Below are positions 15,768-24,215 of a stretch of 24,224 bases of DNA, piece after piece (within the stretch, counting starts at the first letter, position 1; every line of letters starts with the position of its first letter). The translations under genes were made by a program, and so were the position numbers. The notes beneath the pieces were generated by a model that saw nothing but the letters and a program-made list of their open reading frames with translations, was not told where the DNA came from and did no database searches. Source of the DNA: an uncultured Azospirillum sp. (GTDB lineage Bacteria; Pseudomonadota; Alphaproteobacteria; RF32; CAG-239). Location of the stretch: contig CAMHFM010000002.1 in the NCBI GenBank assembly GCA_946184595.1, positions 1-24,224 on the forward strand, given 5' to 3'.

Positions 15768-16328
15768 ATGAATAAAATTTTATCTGTATTTTTAATGGGT
15801 ATATTCGGGTTAATAAGTTTTAATGTGACGGCAGAGGAGAACAATATGGTGGATAAAAAAGTATTAGTTGCTTATTTCAGCGCGACAGGAACAACAGCAG
15901 GAGTGGCCGACAAATTAGCTACTGTAACGGGTGGTGATTTATATGAGATTAAGCCTGAACAGCCTTATACAATGGCAGATTTGAATTGGCAGGATCCGCA
16001 AAGTCGCAGTTCTGTAGAAATGAATGACAGAAGTTCTCGTCCGGCGATTGCTTCAAAAGTGGAAGATATGAGCAAATATAATGTTATCTTTGTCGGTTTT
16101 CCGATTTGGTGGTATAGAGAGCCTTCAATTATTGATACTTTTATGGAAAGTTATGATTTTGCCGGTAAAACGGTTGTTCCGTTTGCAACATCTGGGAGTA
16201 GCGGTATAGGAGAGTCTGGTAAAAATATGCAATCTTTAGCTCCAAATGCAAAAGTTTTTGAAGGAAAGCGTTTTTCAGCAAGTGTCTCTGAGGAAGAACT
16301 AAAAACATGGGCCGATGAATGGTTATAA
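15768..16328 (+). CDS. Flavodoxin-like protein with N-terminal signal peptide and internal second start
   Basis: A 186-residue flavodoxin-fold protein. The FMN phosphate loop is FSATGTTAG (37-45), and GFPIWW (around 115) and ATSGSSGIGESG (around 145-156) match other FMN-contacting loops of the flavodoxin_4 type. The first 22 residues are a signal peptide (MNK, hydrophobic core, VTA then EEN), which is unusual for a flavodoxin and suggests export. Met27 (15846) has a strong ribosome binding site, AGAGGAGA at 15833-15840, and starting there gives a normal cytoplasmic flavodoxin of 160 residues. The outer start also has GAGAGGAG upstream, at about 10 nt. It lies 18 bp after tag and 23 bp before the DXS-like gene, so it is probably cotranscribed. 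Confidence 0.85.
   Translation: MNKILSVFLMGIFGLISFNVTAEENNMVDKKVLVAYFSATGTTAGVADKLATVTGGDLYEIKPEQPYTMADLNWQDPQSRSSVEMNDRSSRPAIASKVEDMSKYNVIFVGFPIWWYREPSIIDTFMESYDFAGKTVVPFATSGSSGIGESGKNMQSLAPNAKVFEGKRFSASVSEEELKTWADEWL
15833..15840 (+). promoter_or_regulatory. Internal ribosome binding site in the flavodoxin gene
   Basis: AGAGGAGA, 5 nt before the in-frame ATG at 15846, is as good as any in the window. It would start a product without the signal peptide. The same bases encode the residues just after the predicted cleavage site. Confidence 0.5.
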
Positions 16329-16351
16329 TCGATACTAAGAAAGGAAAATAA

Positions 16352-18112
16352 ATGTACGATATTTTAAAAACAATTAATTCTCCAGAAGATGTTAAAAAGT
16401 TAAATGCTCAGGAATTAGAAATTTTGGCTGCGGATATTAGAGAAGCGTTATTTAATCGTCTGACAAAAATCGGAGGACATTTGGCACCGAATTTTGGGAT
16501 TGTGGAAGCAGAAATTGCGATGCACTATGTTTTTGAGTCTCCTAAAGATAAATTTGTATTTGATGTATCTCATCAAAGTTATCCGCATAAAATGCTGACC
16601 GGACGGAAAAATGGATATATTGATGATAATTGTTTCAAGGATGATTCCGGTTATACTAATCCGGAGGAAAGCGAGCACGATTTATTTAATGTCGGGCATA
16701 CTTCAACATCTGTTTCTCTTGCCTCCGGTTTAGCCAAAGCCAGAGATATGAAAGGTGAAAAATATAATGTGATTGCTCTTATCGGCGACGGATCGCTTTC
16801 GGGCGGTGAAGCATTTGAGGCCTTAGATTTTGCAGGCTCGGAACTTCATTCCAATTTTATTATCATCGTTAATGATAATCAGCAATCTATTGCCGAAGTA
16901 CATGGTGGTTTATATCATAATTTAACAGAGTTGAGAGAAACAAAAGGAAAAGCGAGTAATAACTTTTTTAAAGCTTTAGGGCTTGATTATATTTATGAAG
17001 AAAACGGTAATGATATTCAGGCAATGATTAAAGTTTTGCAAAAGGTCAAAGACATTGATCACCCGATTGTAGTGCATATTAATACACAAAAAGGTAAAGG
17101 CTATAAATTAGCGGAAGAAAATCATGAGGCATGGCACTGGTGTATGCCGTTTAATCGCGAGACCGGAAAATCTACTATTTCTTTTCCTGCGGAAAGCTAT
17201 ACCAGATTAACGGCCGAATATATTATCAATAAAGTTAAACAGGATAAAGATTTTGTGATGATTACGCCGGCAATGCCGATGTGTGCCGGATTAAGTGATA
17301 CTGCGGTGCGTGCACAGATGGGAGCTCAGTATGTTGATACCGGTATTACGGAAGAGCATGCGGTGGCTTTTGCGTCCGGTATTGCTAAAGCTGGAGGTAA
17401 GCCTTTGATTGTGACTAATGCAACGTTTATGCAACGAACTTATGACCAGATTTCACAAGATGTGTGCATTAATAATAATCCGGTGACGATTGTTTTAAAT
17501 TGTTGTGCTTTTGATAGTTTAACTGATGTTACACATTTGGGAATTTTTGCAATTTCTGCTTTTGCGAATATTCCGAATTTGGTTATGTTAGCACCGACTT
17601 CAAAAGATGAATATCTGAATATGCTTGAGTGGTCAGTTGAGCAAAAAGAGCATCCGGTAATGATTTTGATGCCTGGAAATATGGTAACATCTCGTCCGGC
17701 AGATAAGGATTACGGTAAAATAAATACATTTAAGGTTGAACAGACAGGCGAAAAAGTTGCGATTTTGGCACTTGGTGATTTTTATCAGCGTGGTGAAGAA
17801 TTGGCAAATGCAATTGAAAAAGAATTTGGCTTTAAGCCGACCCTTATTAATCCTCGTTTTGCAAACGGCATTGATGAGGCTATGTTAAAAGATTTAGAAA
17901 AAAATCATCAGTTGGTTATCACTCTGGAAGATGGTGTTCTTGATGGTGGTTTTGGGCAGAAAATTGCGACTTTCTATGCAGCAGAGCCAATGAAAGTCAA
18001 AACTTATGGTCTGAAAAAGGAATTTTATGATCGTTATAATCCGCAAGAGTTGTTATTTGAACTGGGAATGACCTCAGAACAAATTGTCGCTGATGTGAAA
18101 AAGCTGATATAA
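16352..18112 (+). CDS. DXS-family thiamine-diphosphate enzyme, paralogue of 1-deoxy-D-xylulose-5-phosphate synthase
   Basis: A 586-residue transketolase-like enzyme, shorter than the roughly 620 of true DXS. DXS features are HQSYPHK (74-80), GHTSTS (115-120), GDGSLSGG (145-152) for thiamine diphosphate, the catalytic Glu334 (TEEHA), QRTYDQ with Arg362 and His395. The two arginines that hold the glyceraldehyde-3-phosphate phosphate in E. coli DXS (R420, R478) align with Cys384 and Leu439. The GYTNPEESEHD segment (100-110) belongs to a DXS-like group I know mainly from Firmicutes. It probably makes or uses a related ketose with another acceptor; substrate unknown. AAAGGA precedes the ATG. It follows the flavodoxin gene by 23 bp. 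Transfer from Firmicutes is a possibility, not shown here. Confidence 0.85.
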   Translation: MYDILKTINSPEDVKKLNAQELEILAADIREALFNRLTKIGGHLAPNFGIVEAEIAMHYVFESPKDKFVFDVSHQSYPHKMLTGRKNGYIDDNCFKDDSGYTNPEESEHDLFNVGHTSTSVSLASGLAKARDMKGEKYNVIALIGDGSLSGGEAFEALDFAGSELHSNFIIIVNDNQQSIAEVHGGLYHNLTELRETKGKASNNFFKALGLDYIYEENGNDIQAMIKVLQKVKDIDHPIVVHINTQKGKGYKLAEENHEAWHWCMPFNRETGKSTISFPAESYTRLTAEYIINKVKQDKDFVMITPAMPMCAGLSDTAVRAQMGAQYVDTGITEEHAVAFASGIAKAGGKPLIVTNATFMQRTYDQISQDVCINNNPVTIVLNCCAFDSLTDVTHLGIFAISAFANIPNLVMLAPTSKDEYLNMLEWSVEQKEHPVMILMPGNMVTSRPADKDYGKINTFKVEQTGEKVAILALGDFYQRGEELANAIEKEFGFKPTLINPRFANGIDEAMLKDLEKNHQLVITLEDGVLDGGFGQKIATFYAAEPMKVKTYGLKKEFYDRYNPQELLFELGMTSEQIVADVKKLI

Positions 18113-18174
18113 AATATTGACGATATATATCATTATCAATTACCGGTCGGTGTTGGCAAATATGAGGTGTTTCT

Positions 18175-19221
18175 GTGAGTATTGAGGAAGATATATTTAA
18201 GCGTGCAAAGATTGATTTTAATAAGCTTTCAGCTTACGGCTTTGTTAAGAAAAATGATCAATGGGTATATACGCAGCCTTTTATGAATGATGAATTTAAG
18301 GCGACTGTGGTAATTGATAAACAAGGTCAAATTTTCGGTGATGTTTTTGAAACAGACAGTGAGGAAAGTTATTTGCCACTTCGGGTTGACAGTATGGCAG
18401 TCGGTTATGTCGGGCAGGTGCGTTCTGAATATGAAAAGATTTTAGAAAATATCAAAGTACATTGTGCGGTGGAAAATTATTTTGTGGGGGTACAAGCTAA
18501 TCGTCTTGTTTTGCATATTATAGAGAAATATGGAGATTCCCCGGTTTTTCCGTGGGAAAAATTTAATCGTCATGGTGTTTTTAAAAATCAGGATAATGGT
18601 AAATGGTATGCTTTAGTCATGACTATTGATTGGAGCAAACTTAATAAAAAACTCTCAGGTGAGGTTGAAGTTGTGAATATTAAGTTAGCTGAAGAAAAAA
18701 TTCCTAACTTAGTCACACAAAAAGGTTTTTATCCGGCGTATCATATGAATAAGAAAAGTTGGATAACGATTGTACTGGATGAAACAGTTCGTGATGATGT
18801 TCTGTTTGATTTATTGGCGGAAAGCCATGCGTTTACATTAGGTAAAACAGGACGAAATAAAGGTGGCCATACCGAATGGTTGGTGCCAGCTAATCCAAAG
18901 TATTTTGATATTATCGAAGCGTTTTCGAAAAATTCGGAGATTATTTGGAAACAGTCCAGCGATATAAATGTCGGAGATATTGCATATATGTATGTTGGGG
19001 CTCCGTATTCGGCTGTGTTATATAAATGTGAAGTGACGGAAGCGGATATTCCGTATCATTATGAAGATACTAATCTCAAAATTTGCAAGGTTATGAAAAT
19101 TAAACGGCTAAAAAAATACGATAGAGACTTTATGACTTTTGCAAAATTGAAAGAGTATGGTATCAGAGCAGTGCGAGGGCCACGTTTTTGCCCTCTAGAG
19201 GTCAGTAAAGTTTTATCTTAA
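18175..19221 (+). CDS. MmcQ/YjbR-family protein with C-terminal EVE/PUA-like domain
   Basis: The 348-residue product begins with GTG, with GAGG 7 nt upstream; the nearby ATG at 18162 is out of frame. Residues 1-98 form an alpha/beta domain. Residues 102-222 are the YjbR double-wing fold (FPWEKF, KWYALVMTIDWSKL, YPAYHMNKKSWITIVLD). Residues 232-345 (EWLVPANP..., WKQSSDINVGDIAYMYVG, ADIPYH) look like an EVE/PUA-type domain, a fold that can read modified bases. YjbR proteins have a MotA- or MmcQ-like architecture and are called DNA-binding, but their job is unproven. It is 62 bp after the DXS-like gene on the same strand, so it may belong to that cluster. Confidence 0.78.
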   Translation: MSIEEDIFKRAKIDFNKLSAYGFVKKNDQWVYTQPFMNDEFKATVVIDKQGQIFGDVFETDSEESYLPLRVDSMAVGYVGQVRSEYEKILENIKVHCAVENYFVGVQANRLVLHIIEKYGDSPVFPWEKFNRHGVFKNQDNGKWYALVMTIDWSKLNKKLSGEVEVVNIKLAEEKIPNLVTQKGFYPAYHMNKKSWITIVLDETVRDDVLFDLLAESHAFTLGKTGRNKGGHTEWLVPANPKYFDIIEAFSKNSEIIWKQSSDINVGDIAYMYVGAPYSAVLYKCEVTEADIPYHYEDTNLKICKVMKIKRLKKYDRDFMTFAKLKEYGIRAVRGPRFCPLEVSKVLS

Positions 19222-19283
19222 GAAATATGTTCATCTTATAATTCATAATTATCTTATATTTTTATGGAAAATTAAATAACTAT

Positions 19284-20678
19284 ATGATAAAAACACTCAC
19301 TATGAGTACTCATTCAAAAATGTTAGCAAAAGATTTTACCGAAGGCAACGTGACAAAACAAATGTTGTTATTTGCCATGCCATTGTTTATGTCGAGTTTT
19401 TTGCAGATTGTTTATAATATTGTTGATATGATTATTGTCGGGCAAATGACCGGCAAAATTGGTTTGTCGGCAATTGCTATCGGCGGTGATGTAACGCACT
19501 TTTTTACTTTTATTGCTATCGGATTTGGTGGGGCTGCGCAAATTATCGTGGCGCAATATTTAGGGGCAAAGCAAACCGATAAATTAAATCTTTTCGTTAA
19601 AACAGCTTTGACTTTTATGCTATTAACAACCATTGCTATCAGTGCTTTCAGTTTAACGTTTAAAAATGGTTTGTTGCGTTTGATGAACACACCAGAAGAA
19701 AGTTTTCAGGATGCTTTGGCATATGTTTCCGTTAGCTTGAGCGGATTGATTTTTGTATATGGTTATAATTTTATCAGTGCCATTATGCGTGGTATGGGTG
19801 ATTCCAAACATCCGTTTATATTCATCAGCGTATCTGCTATTCTTAATGTATTACTTGATATTTTATTTGTTATTTATATGGAAATGGGAGCTGTTGGTGC
19901 AGCTTGGGGAACGGTTATCAGTCAGGGTGTCAGCTTTATTTTATCTGTCGTCTTTCTATGGCGGCATCAGCGGCATTTTTATTTAGAGTTGGATATTACT
20001 ACATTTTTCAGGATAGATAAAGAAATGTTGCTTGCCCTTATTAAATTAGGTATTCCTATGGCGGTTAAAGGTATGGCTATCCATTTCTCAAAGTTATTTA
20101 TGAATTCATGGATTAATTCTTATGGTGTAGCCGTTTCAGCGATGGTCGGTATTGGACATAAGTTGGGAATGATCAGTATTTTGTTTTCGAGTTCTTTCAA
20201 TACCGCAGGTTCTTCTATGATTGGGCAAAATATCGGGGCTGAGAAGTATGAGCGTGTGCCGGTAATTATGAATGCAACGTTTGTTTTGACTTTGATTACA
20301 TCAATTATTTTGAGTGTAGCGGTTGTTGGTTTTCCTGATGAAGTTTTTGGTGCTTTTACTTCAGATAAGGAAGTTTTATCTGTTGCTTATGAATTTATTC
20401 CGATAGCTGTCCTTACTTTTTTAGGAAGTGCTTTTCGTGCACCGATGAATGGTTTGATAGACGGGAGTGGTAATTATAAATTGAATTTTTTAGTTGCCTT
20501 GTTTGATGGTTTTGTAATGCGTATCGGCTTAGCTGTTTTGTTCTGTATCGGCTTTAATCAGGGATATATGGGATTATGGTTCGGTGATGCTATTGCCGGG
20601 TTTACGCCATTTGTTATAGGTGTTGTTTATTATTACTCCGGAACATGGCGTACCAGAAGTTATTTATTCAAAGATTAA
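19284..20678 (+). CDS. MATE-family efflux transporter
   Basis: A 464-residue inner-membrane exporter with about 12 hydrophobic segments in two homologous halves. MPLFMSSFLQIVYNIVDMIIVG near the N-terminus, IMRGMGDSKHPF and AFRAPMNGLIDGSGN are family hallmarks; the substrate (drugs, metabolites or lipid-linked) cannot be read from sequence. The start could be ATG 19284 or the in-frame ATG at 19302; neither has a good ribosome binding site, and the family motif begins well after both. It is convergent with lptG, with 9 bp between the stops and no visible hairpin. Confidence 0.9.
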   Translation: MIKTLTMSTHSKMLAKDFTEGNVTKQMLLFAMPLFMSSFLQIVYNIVDMIIVGQMTGKIGLSAIAIGGDVTHFFTFIAIGFGGAAQIIVAQYLGAKQTDKLNLFVKTALTFMLLTTIAISAFSLTFKNGLLRLMNTPEESFQDALAYVSVSLSGLIFVYGYNFISAIMRGMGDSKHPFIFISVSAILNVLLDILFVIYMEMGAVGAAWGTVISQGVSFILSVVFLWRHQRHFYLELDITTFFRIDKEMLLALIKLGIPMAVKGMAIHFSKLFMNSWINSYGVAVSAMVGIGHKLGMISILFSSSFNTAGSSMIGQNIGAEKYERVPVIMNATFVLTLITSIILSVAVVGFPDEVFGAFTSDKEVLSVAYEFIPIAVLTFLGSAFRAPMNGLIDGSGNYKLNFLVALFDGFVMRIGLAVLFCIGFNQGYMGLWFGDAIAGFTPFVIGVVYYYSGTWRTRSYLFKD

Positions 20679-20687
20679 TTTGAGCGA

Positions 20688-21797
20688 TTAACCGTCTTCA
20701 AGTTGTAATAAAATAGTAATGCTGAGACAAGCTGTAATGATAATCGGTGTCCAAACAGCCATTAGCTCCGGAAGATAGCCGTTTAACCCGAAAGCATAAA
20801 TAACTTGTGACATAAAATAAACGGCAAAACCGGTAATAATGCCACCAACAATCAAATATAAAATTCCCCCGCGACGTTGATTTGGACGCAGTGCAAAAAC
20901 AGCAGAGATTAAAACCATTGCCATTAAAAGAAATGGTAAGGCAATAAGCGACAAATAATGCATATGGTGTTTGGTGACGGAGAAGCCTGAGCGCTCATAA
21001 AATTTGATTGTTCCGGGGAGATTCCAAAAAGAAATCGCTTCTGGCGTTACAAAGGTTTCTTTAATTCTGTTCGGAGTGAGTTCTGTATGATAGGTAATAC
21101 TGCTTATTTTAGTAGCAGCTTGTCCGGGAATGTAAATTTTAGCATCTTTTAATGATAATTCGTGTTGATCGTTCAGTGTTGCAGCAAAAGCTTCGGTCGA
21201 TTTAATAATGCGGGATTTTTTATCCAATTCTATGACGCTGACGGTACGTAATAATAAATTATTCTGTTCCTGGGATACAAATCTTGATTGGATAACCATA
21301 ATATTGCCGTTTTTTAGGCTTTCTCTGGTCCATAAGCCTTTTTCACTAAAAAGAATGGCGTTCATATCTTGAATTTTAAATCGGAAATTCAATGTCTCAT
21401 AAATTTCATACATTCGTGAGGATACGGGGTTAATAACCGTTATATTGACTAAGCCGATTAAAAATGTGGCGGTAAGAACAGGAACCAAAAATCCCCATAT
21501 TGAAACACCGGAAGAGCGAATAATAACAAATTCGTTGCTTTTGCTGACACGCCAGAAAACAATCATGGCGGCAATCATCATGACAAAGGGGAAAATAATA
21601 TCTATGGTTTCCGGCAATTTTGTGACTGCCATTTGTATAAGAAACCAGAATGAAATCTGAGGAGTTGATGCGGCACGACGCAACAATTCAATCATTTCAA
21701 AAATAAAAACTATTCCCAGCGAGGTTACCATAACACCTAAAAAAGCGAGTAAAATCTGCTTCATAAGATAACGGCCGAGTAACGAATTCGGATTCAT
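20688..21797 (-). CDS. lptG: LPS export ABC transporter permease LptG
   Basis: LptG with LptF forms the inner-membrane permease that, powered by LptB, extracts LPS and passes it to LptC. The 369-residue product has three N-terminal membrane helices (about 13-34, 60-82 and 101-120), a periplasmic jellyroll-like region (about 125-280) and three C-terminal helices. LGRYLMKQ, LPETIDIIFP and SNEFVIIRSSGVS are family signatures of the YjgP/YjgQ group. LptG rather than LptF is favoured by the start and these motifs. In most genomes lptF lies just before lptG; here cysK is upstream by 68 bp and no lptF is in the window. Confidence 0.85.
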   Translation of the reverse strand: MNPNSLLGRYLMKQILLAFLGVMVTSLGIVFIFEMIELLRRAASTPQISFWFLIQMAVTKLPETIDIIFPFVMMIAAMIVFWRVSKSNEFVIIRSSGVSIWGFLVPVLTATFLIGLVNITVINPVSSRMYEIYETLNFRFKIQDMNAILFSEKGLWTRESLKNGNIMVIQSRFVSQEQNNLLLRTVSVIELDKKSRIIKSTEAFAATLNDQHELSLKDAKIYIPGQAATKISSITYHTELTPNRIKETFVTPEAISFWNLPGTIKFYERSGFSVTKHHMHYLSLIALPFLLMAMVLISAVFALRPNQRRGGILYLIVGGIITGFAVYFMSQVIYAFGLNGYLPELMAVWTPIIITACLSITILLQLEDG

Positions 21798-21865
21798 TTA
21801 TAAGCTCTTTTATCAGTTAATATCTTGTCGCTAATTTATAGGATTTAATTTCAATTAGCAAGCTT

Positions 21866-22795
21866 TTAATCAAAATAACCCAGCGATAAATAACGCTCAA
21901 CAGCTGAAGGTAAAATAATCACAATATTTTTATTTTGCATTTCAGGACGTGATGCCATTTTTAGGGCTGCACATAAAGCTGCGCCGGAGGAAATACCAAT
22001 AGGTAGACCTTCAATTTTGGCTGTGGTTTTAGCCATTTCGACGGCCTCATAAGAAGGGACATCTATAACTTCGTTGACTAAATTTTTATCATATAGTGGC
22101 GGGACAAATCCAGCACCTATTCCCGGAATATGATGTGCTCCGGCCGGATTCCCGTTTAAAACGGCACTTTCTTTCGGCTCAACGGCAACAACGTATAAAT
22201 CCGGATTGCAGCTTTTTAGGGTTGAAGCTATGCCGGTTAAAGTTCCTCCAGTTCCGACACAGCAAACCAAGCAATCAATATTGCCGCCGGTATCATCCAT
22301 AATTTCCATACCGGTTCCGAGTTGATGTGCTTTGACATTAGAAGGGTTGGTAAATTGTTTCATAAGAATAACTTTGGGATCGCGTTGAGCTAAAAGTTCT
22401 GCTTTGGCAATGGCACCCTGCATACCGTCAACTAACGGTGTGAGTATAATTTCGGCGCCGAAGTGTTTAATTAAAGTAATTCTTTCCTGAGAGGCATTTT
22501 CCGGCATGGTAATGATTAAATTATAGCCTTTAGCAGCACAAATTGCCGCCAAAGCAATTCCGGTGTTCCCTGAAGTTGCTTCGACTAAGATACTGTCTTT
22601 CATAATTTTATGTTCGGCCTCAAGATCTTCAATCATTTGCAAAGCTATGCGGTCTTTAATTGAAAAAAGGGGGTTATAAAATTCGCATTTTGCAAGTAAA
22701 TTTGCCTGAGTATCATAATGTCGTGCAAGCTTTTTTAATTGAAGAAGAGGGGTATGACCGACCATTTCGGTGATGGAATGATAGATATGTGCCAT
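21866..22795 (-). CDS. cysK: Cysteine synthase (O-acetylserine sulfhydrylase)
   Basis: A PLP enzyme that makes cysteine from O-acetylserine and sulfide. The 309-residue product has the usual length. The PLP lysine is Lys47 in SIKDRI (NPLFSIKDR); TSGNTG (74-79) binds the substrate carboxylate, GTGGT (181-185) the PLP phosphate, and ISSGAA near 270 completes the site. GAEIILTP and MKQFTNP fit the CysK/CysM family; MPENASQERI replaces the more common MS(L)ERR form. Only a weak AAAGA precedes the ATG. It is upstream of lptG on the same strand and divergent from the secreted Sel1 protein. Confidence 0.92.
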   Translation of the reverse strand: MAHIYHSITEMVGHTPLLQLKKLARHYDTQANLLAKCEFYNPLFSIKDRIALQMIEDLEAEHKIMKDSILVEATSGNTGIALAAICAAKGYNLIITMPENASQERITLIKHFGAEIILTPLVDGMQGAIAKAELLAQRDPKVILMKQFTNPSNVKAHQLGTGMEIMDDTGGNIDCLVCCVGTGGTLTGIASTLKSCNPDLYVVAVEPKESAVLNGNPAGAHHIPGIGAGFVPPLYDKNLVNEVIDVPSYEAVEMAKTTAKIEGLPIGISSGAALCAALKMASRPEMQNKNIVIILPSAVERYLSLGYFD

Positions 22796-22897
22796 TGTTT
22801 ATCTTTCGATTAAATGTTTATAAAGCTTAAATTATACTTTTATCTTTTACTTCCTTGTTTATATTAATGATAATAATAAAACGTTAAAATTGAAGTT

Positions 22898-23467
22898 ATG
22901 AAAAAGGCAAATTACATATTTTTGGCGTTTCTGTTGTCTCTGTGTTCTTTGAATAAGGTACAGGCGGCGGGATTGGATGAAATTTATCGCGATTTGGTTC
23001 GGTCTGATAACAGAGGTTATTTGCCTTTATTTGTGAAGAATCGTGAAGCACCTAAAATTTTTAGTGATGAAAATTTTGCAAAAGAGGTAACTCGTCCGGA
23101 AATGATAGATGAGCAAGCTGTCCGTGGTTTGGAAGATATTAATTTAGAGAATGATCGTCAGCGTCGAAGCGCTGAAATTGAAGCCGCGCAATTACGCTGG
23201 GAGCAAGTTTTAAAAAATGTTCAGAACGGATATGTCTCAAGTTTTGAGTTGGATGAACTTGTCAAACATGAACAGCAAGATGATCCTAAGGCTGTTGAGG
23301 TCTTGGCATGGATCTATTCCCGAGGAATAGGGGTTAAGACAGACTTATTGAAAGCTTTTTCTTATTATAAAAAAGCTGTTGCCTTAAATATTCCAAATGC
23401 TAAGGAGAACGCGATAAAAGTTTATCACGCTATGTCTCCTGATGAAAGAGCTCAATTGTTAGAGTAA
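22898..23467 (+). CDS. Secreted Sel1-like repeat protein
   Basis: The 189-residue product has a signal peptide (MKK, hydrophobic core, cleavage after VQA at about 23), an acidic/charged helical middle (about 60-125), and one or two Sel1/TPR-like repeats at about 128-170: DDPKAVEVLAWIYSRG, then LLKAFSYYKKAVAL. Sel1 repeats are protein-binding helical pairs, so a periplasmic scaffold role is likely; no enzyme motif. The ribosome binding site is weak. It is convergent with grpE, with only 6 bp between stops. Confidence 0.78.
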   Translation: MKKANYIFLAFLLSLCSLNKVQAAGLDEIYRDLVRSDNRGYLPLFVKNREAPKIFSDENFAKEVTRPEMIDEQAVRGLEDINLENDRQRRSAEIEAAQLRWEQVLKNVQNGYVSSFELDELVKHEQQDDPKAVEVLAWIYSRGIGVKTDLLKAFSYYKKAVALNIPNAKENAIKVYHAMSPDERAQLLE

Positions 23468-23473
23468 AAGTTT

Positions 23474-24050
23474 TTATTTTCCGCCTTTAGAAACAACGAC
23501 CATTGCTTCACGTAAAATACGATCATTGATCATATAGCCTGTTTGCAGTTCGGCAATAATTGTTCCTGCAGGTTTTTCTTTATCTTCAACTTCCTGAATA
23601 ACCTGATGAAAATTCGGGTCAAAGAGTACCGATAATATTCATTTTTTGGATGCCGAATTTATTAAAGACTTTGGTTAATTCTGCTTCGGTCATTTCTATG
23701 CCCTTAAGAAGGGTTTCGCATTCGGCTGAAGATGTTTTGGAAGCAGAATCTATGGCGCGGTGTAAATTATCGGCAACGCTCAGTAAATCTTTGGCGAAAG
23801 AAGAAATGGCGTATTTGGAATTTTTTTCAATTTCTTGTGCACAGCGCTTTTTGGTATTTTCAGCATCAGCGTAGGCACGCAAAAAGTCGTTTTTTAATTT
23901 GGCATTTTCTTCTATAAGTTTTTGATATTCTTCAGTTTTTTTAACACTATTTTCATCATCTTGTTCGTCAGAAACAGGACTTTCAATATCGTCTTCTTTT
24001 TCTTCGTCTGTATCTTCTTTAGTTTTAAGATTTTTTTTGAAGTCTTTCAT
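23474..24050 (-). CDS. grpE: GrpE nucleotide exchange factor, split by UGA in a CTT-TGA-C +1 frameshift site
   Basis: GrpE releases ADP from DnaK. Residues 1-37 are an acidic tail, 38-110 a coiled coil, then the helix bundle. In frame 0 the protein stops at TGA (23619-23621) after Leu143 (CTT, 23622-23624). Skipping one base and reading on from GAC (23618-23620) gives 48 more residues ending GGK at TAA (23474-23476): LDPNFHQ, then GYMINDRILREAMVVVSKGGK, the conserved GrpE C-terminus. E. coli GrpE has PLDPNVHQ and, as I recall it, the same 48-residue tail, so a +1 slip restores a normal 191-residue protein exactly. CTTTGAC is the prfB frameshift heptamer; the prfB upstream AGGGGG is absent. 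AGAGGAAA precedes the ATG by 7 nt. A sequence error or mutation is the alternative. Confidence 0.9.
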
Positions 24051-24096
24051 AATATTTCCTCTTTAAATTTATTTTGAAAACGTGTATATATAAGGA

Positions 24097-24125
24097 AATT
24101 TAGTAATTAAATTTTCACAAGTCAA
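24097..24125 (-). promoter_or_regulatory. grpE: Putative promoter of grpE
   Basis: On the minus strand TTGACT (24120-24125) and TAAATT (24097-24102) are 17 nt apart, giving a leader of about 40 nt. The CTTGAC part also fits alphaproteobacterial and heat-shock (RpoH) -35 elements; no CIRCE inverted repeat is visible. Confidence 0.5.
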
Positions 24126-24215
24126 GAGCCGGAGATATTTATTAGCAAATTTACAATAAATTAACTTGGTTTTTTGTATACTGTGTAAATAAAGTTTTTT
24201 TGAAAGATTAAATAT

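Noticed and set aside
21831..21860. GCTAATT / AATTAGC inverted repeat between lptG and cysK as a terminator
   Set aside because: The 7-bp AT-rich stem has a 16-nt loop and no T run; too weak.
22796..22897. Promoters between cysK and the Sel1 protein gene
   Set aside because: TATAAT (minus strand, 22831-22836) and TTGTTT (22855-22860, plus) occur, but neither has a partner hexamer at a proper distance.
23619..24050. grpE as a plain truncated pseudogene
   Set aside because: All of the remaining C-terminus is intact with no further stop or decay, so a recent disruption, a sequence error or recoding fits better than an old pseudogene.
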